A stretch of DNA of 64,000 bases from Saprospiraceae bacterium (GCA_029262995.1 JAJCYH010000032.1:1-64000), one strand, 5' to 3'. Positions 18,613 to 26,786 are shown, counted from the first letter of the stretch. The notes: a model not told the origin generated them from the letters alone. A program made the numbers and translations.

Positions 18613-19452
18613 TTAGTTGCTGGCATTTTGTGTGAATCCAAATTTTAGTCTTTCTAATATACTTCTCTTCTTTGCGATTGTTTCAGTTTCTGAATTTTGA
18701 ATCATCAATGTTAACAAAGGGCTTTCTTCATCAATAGCTTTATCCATTATTTTGATTAACCTATTTTCTAATTTGATATTGTTATTCACCAATTTCTTCA
18801 TTTCCCTTCCTAACACAATTATTCCTACTTCTTCATGCTCTAAGTCTCCTCCATATAAATCAAAATGATTACTCCAAATGAAATCTGATTCTAATGATGG
18901 ATAATTTAGGCATATCGAATTTATGTCTACAATGTCCTTTATTCTTTTGCTTGGTCTGTCATCATATGCAATTAGTTTTAGTATCATTACTCCTGGTATT
19001 GAGCATGTTTTATAAGTCTCATTTCCTATTTTTATTTCTTGTGCACCAAATTCAAATGCTTCTTTGAATCCATCTAAATTTACTTTCGTTAATCCTTTGC
19101 CTTCTATTATGACTTGCCCATCCTTCTCTATTTCACCGAATGGTAATAAATCAATTTGTTTTCCGTCTTGCGTAATTAGACAAAAAGCATTTTCTGTACT
19201 TTCTATATAATTGTATTTCTCTTTTAGTGCCGCTCTTAGTTCATTGTACTTTTTAACATTAGAAATGTAAACTCCAAAATCTATATCTTTTGTACCTCTT
19301 GAATTTTCATTTTTTGATACATACCAAATGTTTCTTGCAATTGCTCCGACAATGAAGAATTCGATTTCTAACTCATTGCAGGTTTCATTTATTTGGATAA
19401 ATACCTCTTTCAACCCATCTATCGCAAGGGCATTATAATTTATTTTGGACAT
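18613..19452 (-). CDS. Nucleotidyltransferase toxin of an AbiE-like type IV module
   Basis: Protein of 279 residues. Nucleotidyltransferase motifs are FFIVGAIARN (about 32-41) and GTKDIDFGV (53-61, the two metal-binding Asp residues), followed by KQIDLLPFG with the third acidic residue. AbiEii-type toxins add nucleotides to a target RNA, often a tRNA. The start lies inside the end of the AbiEi-like gene (20-bp overlap), so translation is coupled. The stop is directly at the end of ORF-less intron element A. Confidence 0.8.
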   Translation of the reverse strand: MSKINYNALAIDGLKEVFIQINETCNELEIEFFIVGAIARNIWYVSKNENSRGTKDIDFGVYISNVKKYNELRAALKEKYNYIESTENAFCLITQDGKQIDLLPFGEIEKDGQVIIEGKGLTKVNLDGFKEAFEFGAQEIKIGNETYKTCSIPGVMILKLIAYDDRPSKRIKDIVDINSICLNYPSLESDFIWSNHFDLYGGDLEHEEVGIIVLGREMKKLVNNNIKLENRLIKIMDKAIDEESPLLTLMIQNSETETIAKKRSILERLKFGFTQNASN

Positions 19453-20431
19453 GTTCTTTGTAAATTATATTTGCAGTTTCTAAGTACCTTGGATTTGGTT
19501 CATTTAATAAATCGGCATAGATTAACATCGGATCGATCAATTCGGTATTTTGATCTTGATTTTTCCAAAATATTTCTGTTACTGTTATTTCTCCTTCATA
19601 ATCAGGTATAATTCTGAGTGCTTTCATTACCTCCTCAAATTTGAGGCCTGTATATATTTCAATTTTATCTGCAATTAAATATTCTGTTAGTTTTTCTGCG
19701 GCATTTGTTCCACCCCAATAAGTTTCTTCAGGGAGTTTGATTTTCCTCCAATTTTCATTTTTATTTAACCACCTATATCTTTTCTTCTTAAGCTTTGGTC
19801 TTAGATTTCTATTGTATTCCTTTACCCATTCTTCAAATAATTTTTCTCTATTTTGAAATTTGTACTCTTTATCATTAGCTTGGACTATGTAATTCTCTTT
19901 CAACAAATCTTTTAGGACTATACCTACTGTGGCAATTGTAACTTTAGCCTTTTCACCAATAAATCTATAAGGTTTGTTTATAAATTCTGGTTTTGTGAGA
20001 AATTGATAAATAACCTTTAATCCGGCTTTGTTAAAGGCTTTCGTATTTACTTTTAGTTTATTCCTATTTGTTTTGTTGGTTTCGATTAATATATAAATGT
20101 TTTGAGTTCTCAAAAACATATTTCCTGCAGTGTCAACATAAGGAATGTTATTCATTCTTAGCAATTCCATTGCTTTCGGAGTGATATAGTCTGCCAAAAA
20201 TATTAGTGGTTGTACATTTTTAGTTTGTTCCATGATTCTGGGAATGTGATCAGGAACAATTTTTTTCTTAATTTCTGCGAAGTACCTTTCTTTTAAATTG
20301 CCATGGTAAATCACTATTTCAGCATCAATGAATTTATCTTTTGCTCGTATTTCTTCATTTAGTATCTTGCATTCAATACCTATTAATTCATTAATCTTTT
20401 CAGTTACTATGTTGAGTATTTCATTCTTCAT
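19433..20431 (-). CDS. AbiEi-family antitoxin/transcriptional regulator of a type IV module
   Basis: Protein of 332 residues from MKNEIL. The middle carries a winged-helix-like segment (RFIGEKAKVTIATVGIVLKD), and the C-terminal half has GGTNAAEKLTEYLIADKIEI and PMLIYADLLNEPNPRYLETA, typical of AbiEi-like antitoxins linked to nucleotidyltransferases. I chose ATG 20431 rather than the upstream ATG at 20467, because the 12 extra codons are made entirely of palindromic operator-like DNA. The family acts by repressing the promoter and countering the toxin without direct binding. Confidence 0.8.
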   Translation of the reverse strand: MKNEILNIVTEKINELIGIECKILNEEIRAKDKFIDAEIVIYHGNLKERYFAEIKKKIVPDHIPRIMEQTKNVQPLIFLADYITPKAMELLRMNNIPYVDTAGNMFLRTQNIYILIETNKTNRNKLKVNTKAFNKAGLKVIYQFLTKPEFINKPYRFIGEKAKVTIATVGIVLKDLLKENYIVQANDKEYKFQNREKLFEEWVKEYNRNLRPKLKKKRYRWLNKNENWRKIKLPEETYWGGTNAAEKLTEYLIADKIEIYTGLKFEEVMKALRIIPDYEGEITVTEIFWKNQDQNTELIDPMLIYADLLNEPNPRYLETANIIYKEHVQNKL

Positions 20432-20466
20432 GTATGCAAACATACGATGTATGTTCGGAACATACA
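20432..20466. promoter_or_regulatory. Double palindrome, likely AbiEi-type operator
   Basis: Two adjacent dyads lie just before the chosen start: GTATG-CAAA-CATAC (20432-20445) and TGTATGTT-CGG-AACATACA (20448-20466). AbiEi antitoxins are known to bind inverted repeats in their own promoter, so this is the probable autoregulatory site. Confidence 0.6.
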
Positions 20467-20529
20467 AGTGACTTATTCATACAACAACAATTTACTCAAA
20501 TTGATTAACGCATTTTTGAGGGAGATGGT

Positions 20530-20745
20530 CCTGGTCCAGATCTTGAGCCTAGTGTGCATATAACTGGTGCTGGAGATCGTCCTGTTACTGTTACTGGTGA
20601 TGGTGCAAACATAATGATCAAGCCGATGATTATAATCATGGTGATGAGGATATTGATGTTGGTATTCGACTCGTTATATTATGGAGAATGAATATGGAAA
20701 TGAAAGTACTACTAGAGGCATTGATTATCAAGTACATGTTTAAAA
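20530..20745 (+). pseudogene. Degenerate coding remnant of unknown family
   Basis: Reading across two frames gives GDGPGPDLEPSVHITGAGDR, then DQADDYNHGDEDIDVG and NEYGNESTTRGIDYQVHV with a stop. The composition is Gly/Asp-rich, as in the tail of a polymorphic or RHS-like surface protein, but nothing is diagnostic. At least two frameshifts are needed, so it is a decayed fragment. Confidence 0.3.
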
Positions 20746-20787
20746 CGTTCAATACATGCCGTTATGTATATTATGTCTCGGATTTTC

Positions 20788-21111
20788 TTAACTGATCGTA
20801 ATTCCAACCTTTCTGTTCAAACCGATTTCAAATATCTTAATCAGAGTTTCCAATGTTAAGTTGCCTTTCCCGTTCTCGATTTTGGAGATGTAGCTTTTCT
20901 TTGTTCCAATTTTTGCAGCAAGTTCAGTTTGAGTGAGCTTTGCCGTTTTTCTTGCGTCTTTCAACATCTCACTAATGAAAAAACGCTGGGAATCCTCTTC
21001 AAATTCGTTTCTTTTTTCAGAACCAATTTCACCGTATTTCGCATCCAAAAGTTGGTCGAAATTAGTGGCTTCTTCGATTTTCTTATCGCTTCTTTTCTTC
21101 ATAATATTCAT
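20788..21111 (-). CDS. XRE-family antitoxin (HigA-like)
   Basis: Protein of 107 residues. The C-terminal half is a Cro/CI helix-turn-helix (KLTQTELAAKIGTKKSYISK, then IENGKGNLTLETLIKIF). The N-terminal half, about 45 residues of mixed charge, is the likely toxin-binding part. It overlaps the end of the toxin gene by 29 bp. An internal ATG (21102) is an alternative start. It would neutralise the toxin and repress the promoter. Confidence 0.87.
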   Translation of the reverse strand: MNIMKKRSDKKIEEATNFDQLLDAKYGEIGSEKRNEFEEDSQRFFISEMLKDARKTAKLTQTELAAKIGTKKSYISKIENGKGNLTLETLIKIFEIGLNRKVGITIS

Positions 21112-21427
21112 CTTTTAATCTTATAGCTCTATTAAATTGGTTAGCCGGCGCCTTTTCAGTCTTTTTCTGAAAAGAGTTAAATAATACAACAACATTCTGT
21201 CCGTCCAGGCAACAAAAAGTTCGAAATATGTTCGAGTTGGATTCAATCCGAATTTCAATCAAATTCTCCTTGCCAGAGATTTTTTTAAAAAATTTGATAG
21301 GAATTCGTTCAGCTTGCGTGACTACAACGAATACATATTCATACTTCTTCTGTACCAGCTCTGGTAGGGATTGATAAAATTTTATGAAGTAACCCTTATA
21401 GAATTTGATTTGCCTCAGTTCCTTCAT
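21083..21427 (-). CDS. RelE/HigB-like toxin (Gp49 family)
   Basis: Protein of 114 residues, first in its operon. Landmarks are QSLPELVQKKYEYVF, a core FFKKISGKENLIEIRIES, then FRTFCCLDGQNVVVLFNSFQ followed by KK and a final helix with ANQFNRAIRLKDEY. This is the order of phage Gp49/RelE-type mRNA interferases (EIR, FR-x-F, L-x-NGF-x-KK). Toxin-before-antitoxin order is typical of HigBA. Confidence 0.85.
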   Translation of the reverse strand: MKELRQIKFYKGYFIKFYQSLPELVQKKYEYVFVVVTQAERIPIKFFKKISGKENLIEIRIESNSNIFRTFCCLDGQNVVVLFNSFQKKTEKAPANQFNRAIRLKDEYYEEKKR

Positions 21428-21599
21428 TCGTCAAAGTTAACATATAAATGAACTTTAAGCAAGCATTATTTGGACTTTCTGAGAACGTTTGGTGCATGAG
21501 CAGTTACGCATCTACAAAAGATATTCTGAAATTTAAGTTAGTAACTATTTCTTTTAGTGTTTCAGAATTCAAATTATATGTAATTGAATTATGCACATC

Positions 21600-22025
21600 C
21601 TACACACTGGCTTTCAATTGTTTTTTTATTTTAGAATCATATTTATTCATGAAATTCCATTCATTAACTTTATATGGTTTAGCAAGAAGCTCAATAGGTA
21701 GCTCTAATACTTTACTTAATATCCAAATATGTTTTAAAGTTAAAGGTGCTTTATAAGTTAGAATTTTACTCGTTGTTGATTTAGACCCAAAGTAGGGTAT
21801 TAAATCCTTTTGTCTCAATCCCATATATTCCATTTTCATATTAATTATTTGGATAGGATCTGCCTCCTCTATGAAATAATTTTCATTTTCATACTTTTTA
21901 ATCAATAAAGTTAGAAGATCAAATTCATCGCTATGTTTTGAGTTCTTGGTTGAATCAAAAATAGTTTCTAATCTTCCTAATGCCTTATTATATTCCTTTT
22001 CCGTTTTAATTATTGTCCAATTCAT
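21600..22025 (-). CDS. HigA-type antitoxin with helix-turn-helix
   Basis: Protein of 141 residues. The N-terminal part (EKEYNKALGRLETIFDSTKN) and EADPIQIINMKMEYMGLRQK lead into a helix-turn-helix (DLIPYFGSKSTTSKILTYKA). This is the layout of HigA proteins paired with HigB of the mRNA interferase type. The start overlaps the toxin stop by 4 bp. It neutralises HigB and represses the operon. Confidence 0.87.
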   Translation of the reverse strand: MNWTIIKTEKEYNKALGRLETIFDSTKNSKHSDEFDLLTLLIKKYENENYFIEEADPIQIINMKMEYMGLRQKDLIPYFGSKSTTSKILTYKAPLTLKHIWILSKVLELPIELLAKPYKVNEWNFMNKYDSKIKKQLKASV

Positions 22026-22348
22026 TTTTTCTCTATTGTTGAATTTACGGTATGTATTTTGTCACCTAATTTGTCGTAATCTTTATGCCATCCAACCCAT
22101 TTAATAAATGCTGTGTTTTTATCATAATTTAGACTTAAGACAATTCGTATTTCATTCCCTTTGACATTTATGCACAATCTATTATTTTTTAAAATATCAA
22201 CGTTTGTTTGTCCAAATGTTAGTACTGCATCTTGGGGCTTTACCCAAGTTTGAGCTTTTAGGATTGTATACCATGTCCTTAAACTGTTCTGAGTCCTAGG
22301 ATGCTTTTCATGAAATTTATGAATTGCTTTGAATGCTATTATATTCAT
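22022..22348 (-). CDS. higB: HigB-family mRNA interferase toxin
   Basis: Protein of 108 residues with the HigB signature: FHEKHPRTQNSLRTWYTILK, then NRLCINVKGNEIRIVLSLNY and AFIKWVGWHKDYDKL. The ribosome-associated cleavage residues (a His near the N terminus and the late WxGWHxDYDK) are retained. It is the first gene of the operon. Its upstream region runs into ORF-less intron element B about 50 bp away. Confidence 0.9.
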   Translation of the reverse strand: MNIIAFKAIHKFHEKHPRTQNSLRTWYTILKAQTWVKPQDAVLTFGQTNVDILKNNRLCINVKGNEIRIVLSLNYDKNTAFIKWVGWHKDYDKLGDKIHTVNSTIEKK

Positions 22349-22398
22349 TAACTACAAAAATAATAATTAAGTTTCATTTAACGAAACTAATTTTAGCT

Positions 22399-22625
22399 TG
22401 TGTGTGTAACGGTTTGAATATTACTAATCAGGTGAAAGTCCTGATTATGCAGGATTCTAGCGAAAAAAAAAAGATGTATCAATGCTAAGACCATATGATG
22501 AAGAAGCTAGGCATATACCCTGTCCCGCTGAGCGGGAAGGTCCGTCACGTACGGTGGTCATGCCTTTCGGCAGATAAATCTGAGAGGGCTGAGGCAGTTA
22601 ACATTGACTACCTCACTCTAATCGA
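22399..22625 (+). mobile_element. ORF-less group II intron-derived RNA element, copy B (deleted form)
   Basis: From 22418 the sequence is nearly identical to copy A through the domain I-like segment to GCATATA (22511-22517), and again from CCTGTCCCGCTGAGCGGG (22519) to the terminal CTCTAATCGATT. The bases that separate two GCATATA repeats in copy A (18341 and 18497, about 156 bp) are missing, so B is a recombination deletion. It lacks GAACCGCC and therefore one side of the late-domain pairing. Its 3' end supplies the last codons and stop of the Fic gene on the other strand. Confidence 0.65.
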
Positions 22626-23704
22626 TTGGGCGTTTTTTTATTTTCAATTATGTAAACTGTTCCTTTTCCTTTACCTAAAGTAGTAATCATTTTTTCTGTT
22701 TTCATATACTGTAAATCTTTTTTAAGTGTATGTATTGTGATGTTTTTTAAAGACTTAGAAATGTCAGAAATTTTAACTGGCTGGTTTTTATCTATAAATT
22801 TCTGAATCTCTTTTTGTCGTTCATTTAAATAACCACCTTTAGTTTTAAAAACATCATACTTATCATCTAATTTTTGAGACAGAATGTTTATGTTGTCAAG
22901 AAAATATAAAGTCCATTTTGATATTATTTCATAGTCTTTGTACCTATTCTTTTGTCCTTCCATTAAGGTCTGGTAGTATTCTTTTTTCGATTGCTCAATT
23001 AGATTTTCAAATGATACGTATTGAATAAATAAATAGTCATACTTCATTAATAACATAGTTGTCAAAAGTCGAGACAAACGCCCGTTACCATCTTGAAAAG
23101 GGTGGATAGATAGAAATTCATAAACAAATAGACCTATTATAATTAATGGGTGTATTTCTTCTTTTATTAGTTCTTCATTTGTCCATTTTATTAAATCATT
23201 CATTTCACTTTCAACTAAGTAAACCTCTGTTGTATTGAAAACTACTTTTTGAATACCTTCAGGATAATTAGCAACAACCTTATTGGATAATGATTTGTAA
23301 CCACCTCTGTGTCTATTGTCTTTTGAGCTATAACGAAGTAGGCTTTGATGGAGCTGTTTTATGTAGTTTTCGGATAATTGAATATCATTATAGCTCTCAA
23401 ATATAATTTCTAACGTGTCAAAATATCCAATGACTTCTTGCTCGTCACGAGTTTTAAGTTCTGTAACTTTAATATCATTTAATAGTTCTTTGATTTCTAT
23501 GTCAGTTAGCCTTCCTCCTTCAATTCTTGTTGATGAACCTATACTCTCAATAGTTGCAATTTTTCGTAATTCTTTTAGATAAATGTTCTCACTTTTCTCA
23601 ATAGCGTTCCATTTCCCTTTATATAAATCAATTTTTCCAATTAAGTTGAGTATTTTTTGATTTGTTAAGAAATCGAAGTTGAGTTTATTTAAAAATTTAT
23701 CCAT
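22613..23704 (-). CDS. Fic-family AMP-transferase with C-terminal winged helix
   Basis: Protein of 363 residues. The Fic motif HPFQDGNGRLSR is complete (201-212), with the catalytic His and the nucleotide-binding loop. An N-terminal inhibitory helix motif SSTRIEGG (57-64, fitting S/T-x3-E-G/N) makes it a class II, self-inhibited Fic protein. The last 70 residues (NERQKEIQKFIDKN, VKISDISKSLKNITIHTLK) are a winged helix that probably binds DNA or a partner. Such proteins transfer AMP to protein hydroxyls. The final residues PNRLE are encoded by the end of intron element B, so the C terminus was altered by that insertion. Confidence 0.9.
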   Translation of the reverse strand: MDKFLNKLNFDFLTNQKILNLIGKIDLYKGKWNAIEKSENIYLKELRKIATIESIGSSTRIEGGRLTDIEIKELLNDIKVTELKTRDEQEVIGYFDTLEIIFESYNDIQLSENYIKQLHQSLLRYSSKDNRHRGGYKSLSNKVVANYPEGIQKVVFNTTEVYLVESEMNDLIKWTNEELIKEEIHPLIIIGLFVYEFLSIHPFQDGNGRLSRLLTTMLLMKYDYLFIQYVSFENLIEQSKKEYYQTLMEGQKNRYKDYEIISKWTLYFLDNINILSQKLDDKYDVFKTKGGYLNERQKEIQKFIDKNQPVKISDISKSLKNITIHTLKKDLQYMKTEKMITTLGKGKGTVYIIENKKTPNRLE

Positions 23705-23785
23705 AAGTTATCTGTATTTTATCTAAAACAAAAATAGAATTACGGATTGAATTATCCAAATATTATCCGTATTTTATCTATAAAA

Positions 23786-23936
23786 TTATTCTTTAGTTGC
23801 TTTATATCCCATACTAGCTAACTCTCCATCTTTGTCAAACAAAGTCATTTCCATTGCGGAAGTAATCATATAATATTCTCCATATTTGTTCCCTTTTACA
23901 GAATATTTATTTCCACTCTTTTTCAGATTGAATCAT
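23786..23936 (-). pseudogene. C-terminal fragment of an unrecognised protein
   Basis: A minus-strand frame reads NLKKSGNKYSVKGNKYGEYY, then MITSAMEMTLFDKDGELASM and ends GYKATKE with a stop. It has no start and no upstream continuation. The strand-like pattern suggests the end of a small beta-rich or lipoprotein-type protein. The bases from 23937 to 24186 show nothing recognisable. Confidence 0.35.
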
Positions 23937-24186
23937 TGGATGGTCAAAACTACACGCACTTAAAAAAATGACAAACGGAAATAAAAAATAGAGTTAGAAA
24001 TGAAGAGGAACATTGCAATATTATAGAAAGCAATCAAAGTAGTTTACTAACAACTAGATCCAACCAGCGAATCCACTTTAAATCTAGAGAAAGATAATTT
24101 GGTTTTTCCTACGCCTGCCTGCGATACGGTTCAACACAAGATTCACGTTCGGTCGTTCCGACCACTTGAATTCTTATTTATTATGT

Positions 24187-25179
24187 CTAGTTATTCTCAA
24201 ATCTATATTTTGTTGTTCTCTTGTCTCCTTTTTTTGAAATTAACATTAATTCTACAGCCTTTTTCAAATCTCGACTTGCTTTAGCAGATGATATTGTTTT
24301 ATGAATTTTCATATAATCAATTCTGCTAAATTCTAAGTTATGAAAATTTTCTTGAGCCTTTATAATTCTTGATTCAAAACTATCTTTAATATTAGTGATG
24401 TTTAATAAATCAGCAATTGCTTCATTTAATCTATCCAGCATATATTCAATAAAAGAAGTTGAGTGTCCATGCTTGTCAGATATTGATAACACATTATAAT
24501 ATTCTTTCTGTTTATTCTTTATTAAATGTTCAATAGGGATAAACTCAAAAATTGGAAATTCTTGAATCAGAATTAAAGTCTGCCACAATCTTCCCATTCG
24601 TCCATTTCCATCTGTAAATGGATGAATAAATTCAAATTCGTAATGAAATACACAGCTTTTAATTAGAGTCAATTCATTTTTGTCTTTGGTGTATTTAAGC
24701 AAATTAGATATTTGACCTGGAACTAATTGAGATGGAGGTGCCATATGTTCAATTTTATTTCCTTTAACCATTCCTACTGATCTATTCCGAAATTCACCTG
24801 CATTTTTAATAAGGTTTTTCATCAGAATTTTATGTGCCTTTAATAGATCTGATTTTTTCGCTGGGTTTAAGGAATTTAATTGATCATATACTTCAATTGC
24901 GTTTTTAACTTCAATGATATCTGATTCAGGTCCAAGAACTCTTTTATTGTTTAGAATAGAAGTTACTTGATCAAGAGATAATGAATTGCCTTCAATAGAA
25001 AGCGAAGAGAATATTGATTTTATTCGATTGTTTTTTCTTAATTGAGTTGTCGGTTTGTCAAGATTTAATGTATTGGCTTCACCAATTTTTTGAGATATTT
25101 CTTGGATTAGTTTTAATATTAAACCAGTAATTTGATACTGAGGCTTTTGATAATTCATAATATCATATGATAGTATCAA
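24187..25179 (-). CDS. Fic-family AMP-transferase
   Basis: Second Fic protein, 330 residues and only distantly similar to the first. The Fic motif HPFTDGNGRMGR (186-197) is complete. The inhibitory motif SSLSIEGN (58-65) again indicates a self-inhibited class II enzyme. QLVPGQISNLLKY before the Fic core matches the usual substrate-flap region. The C terminus has a helical segment (FSRIDYMKIHKTISSAKASR) resembling a winged helix. It is a single gene with its own AT-rich upstream region at about 25180-25208. Confidence 0.9.
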   Translation of the reverse strand: MILSYDIMNYQKPQYQITGLILKLIQEISQKIGEANTLNLDKPTTQLRKNNRIKSIFSSLSIEGNSLSLDQVTSILNNKRVLGPESDIIEVKNAIEVYDQLNSLNPAKKSDLLKAHKILMKNLIKNAGEFRNRSVGMVKGNKIEHMAPPSQLVPGQISNLLKYTKDKNELTLIKSCVFHYEFEFIHPFTDGNGRMGRLWQTLILIQEFPIFEFIPIEHLIKNKQKEYYNVLSISDKHGHSTSFIEYMLDRLNEAIADLLNITNIKDSFESRIIKAQENFHNLEFSRIDYMKIHKTISSAKASRDLKKAVELMLISKKGDKRTTKYRFENN

Positions 25180-25208
25180 ATTTACTTATATATCTTCTTT
25201 TTTCCTAA

Positions 25209-25784
25209 TTAGACATAACGACGATAATAAACCCGTAGATAGGTGATCAACTCAGCAGGAATGATGACATATCGATCCTTGTCACCTTTGCCCTTTTGCA
25301 CTCTGATCTGGAGCCGTTCAGCATCGATGTCTGTGAGCTTAAAATGGCAAAGTTCGCTGGGGCGCAGCCCGGTAGCATACAATGTCACTATTATGGCTTG
25401 ATGCTTAAAATGGGTACAAGCCTGAATGATTCTCAGGATATCTTGTTGACTTAGCAATTCAGGTAGTTGACGTTCTTTTTTCGGTCGTGGTAGCTTTTTG
25501 AAACTCTACTCTCTATCAATGACTTCGCGAAAAAGTTTGCGCATCGCAGAGTAAATATTATTCATCGTTTGCCATCTGGCACCATGCTTCACCCGATATA
25601 GTAAATAAGTACGAACAGTATCTTGCATATAAGGATTTGCCTGATCGTTTTGCTAACACCATTCATGGTACTGCCTGAAGTTGCAAAGGTAAGTCTTGAT
25701 AGTAGAACGAGAATAGTTCTTAAGTAACATATGGTCCTCGTAAGCTTGGTAAACCTGTTGAAAATTCATTGCAGAAACGTCCAT
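25209..25784 (-). pseudogene. Broken tyrosine recombinase/integrase with two in-frame TAG stops
   Basis: The frame from ATG 25784 reads MDVSAMNFQQVYQAYEDHML and LKNYSRSTIKTYLCNFRQYH, a SAM-like integrase N domain. It meets TAG after HEWC, continues QNDQANPYMQDTVRTYLLYR, meets a second TAG after EVIDRE, then enters the catalytic domain: LSQQDILRIIQACTHF and TLYATGLRPSELCHFKLTDI, with the first catalytic Arg in GLRPSE. It stops at YRRYV before the remaining catalytic His, Arg and Tyr boxes. The gene is dead and probably once served the island. Confidence 0.75.
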
Positions 25785-25872
25785 AATTTATCACATTTTT
25801 TATAGTCAATTAATGTAACAAAATTAGTGTAATCAACTGTATGCCATTGACTTATCTGTGAGGGGTTTGTTC

Positions 25873-25999
25873 AACGTTCGGTATATAAGCAGTGGCGTGT
25901 TTTGGTATAAATCTCTCCAAATAAAAACTGCCGTTGGAAATTCCGCAGGAATTTCCAAATGAGCGATTACAAGCCATTGCTTATATACATTGTGTGTAG
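25873..25999. repeat. Large imperfect inverted repeat with internal hairpin
   Basis: Outer arms GTATATAAGCAGTGGC (25881-25896) and GCCATTGCTTATATAC (25973-25988) pair with one mismatch. Inside is a perfect 11-bp hairpin TTGGAAATTCC-GCA-GGAATTTCCAA (25934-25958). The element starts after CAACGTTCGG and ends TTGTGTGTAG. It lies immediately downstream of the PIN module. It has no coding capacity and could be a MITE or an attC-like recombination site. Confidence 0.6.
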
Positions 26000-26011
26000 T
26001 GTTTATTCCGT

Positions 26012-26158
26012 CTATAATTTCGCGCTCCGTGTTTTCAAGTATTCCTTGATTTTGGCAAAACTTTTTCCTTTCAAGTCTTTAGAAATCTTGTTCTTGATTT
26101 TTCGGAAAGTTTGAACGGCGTCAAAATCCTTTTCACTTTTTTCTTCTTTAGTTTTCAT
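26012..26158 (-). CDS. Small antitoxin-like protein (48 aa) of the second PIN module
   Basis: A 48-residue frame starts MKTKEEKSEKDFDAVQTFRK, continues IKNKISKDLKGKSFAKIKEY and ends LKTRSAKL. It is highly charged and helical, with FDAV-x-x-(F/M)RKI-(R/K)-(N/D)KIS, the pattern of small Bacteroidota antitoxins beside PIN toxins. Its ATG overlaps the toxin stop by 11 bp, so the two are coupled. Here the toxin gene comes first. Confidence 0.6.
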   Translation of the reverse strand: MKTKEEKSEKDFDAVQTFRKIKNKISKDLKGKSFAKIKEYLKTRSAKL

Positions 26159-26591
26159 AATCAATAATTTCTTTGGGCGAACGTATTTCCAACGGTGGAT
26201 AGTTAATTCGCAGGTTTATAGAGTTGTAACCTCTAATTCTATATACGTTCACAATATGTTTAAAGTTCCAACTTACCAAAATGTCAGCTCTATAAAATGT
26301 TGCAGTCGCAATGTGGATACAGTCATCGAAACTTATATCGCCAACCACTTTTTCTTCAACATATTTAGTGGCCAGAGCAAGGATATCGTCATTTATTTCG
26401 ACTTTTTCCATATTCTCTTTTGGTAGTTCTTTGAAAAAAGATTTTACACGAGCAGGTGCGTCCACTAAATCGGTTTCGGTCAGTTCAGAGTATAAACAGA
26501 TAATTTTGCCCATTTTTATCCGTTCAAAAAGTTGTAATGTGGTCTCGTCAAATCCTTTGTCGAATACTCCGCCAATATCTGATGTGTCCAA
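26148..26591 (-). CDS. PIN-domain toxin, start codon apparently lost
   Basis: PIN protein of about 147 residues. Conserved parts are LDTSDIGGVFDKGFD at the N terminus, a central VVGDISFDDCIHIATATFYR with the second acidic cluster, and LVSWNFKHIVN, the final motif of this subgroup. Relatives begin M-(K/R)-F-Y-LDTS. Here the codons before TTG read Q-R-F-Y and are preceded by a stop, so the normal ATG seems to have mutated to CAA. Translation from the TTG (26591) would lose the first beta strand. It may be silent or weakly expressed. Confidence 0.65.
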   Translation of the reverse strand: MDTSDIGGVFDKGFDETTLQLFERIKMGKIICLYSELTETDLVDAPARVKSFFKELPKENMEKVEINDDILALATKYVEEKVVGDISFDDCIHIATATFYRADILVSWNFKHIVNVYRIRGYNSINLRINYPPLEIRSPKEIIDYEN

Positions 26592-26627
26592 ATAAAATCT
26601 TTGTTATCCAAAACCAAACTAACCGTC

Positions 26628-26786
26628 TTAAAGCTTAGGGTACTCCAGTTTTAAAAATGCTCCCAGAAATGGAATGTATCCTATCCTATATAAGAAATCA
26701 AATATCTTCTGAGAATTTGATTCTTTGATATCACTTTCACCTGCCCAAAGTTTGTATAGTATTTTAGCGTATAAATTTTCTAACAA
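26628..26786 (-). pseudogene. C-terminal coding fragment at the island edge
   Basis: A 52-codon minus-strand frame reads LLENLYAKILYKLWAGESDI and KESNSQKIFDFLYRIGYIPF, and ends LGAFLKLEYPKL with a stop. It looks like a real protein tail but I do not recognise the family. It is cut exactly where the right-hand 84-bp repeat begins, so the upstream part of the gene was lost when the border formed. Confidence 0.4.

Noticed and set aside
25209-25784. Recoding of TAG (read-through or pyrrolysine)
   Set aside because: TAG ends ordinary genes here (nrdB, the metalloprotease), and this gene lacks its catalytic C terminus, so simple decay is the better explanation.
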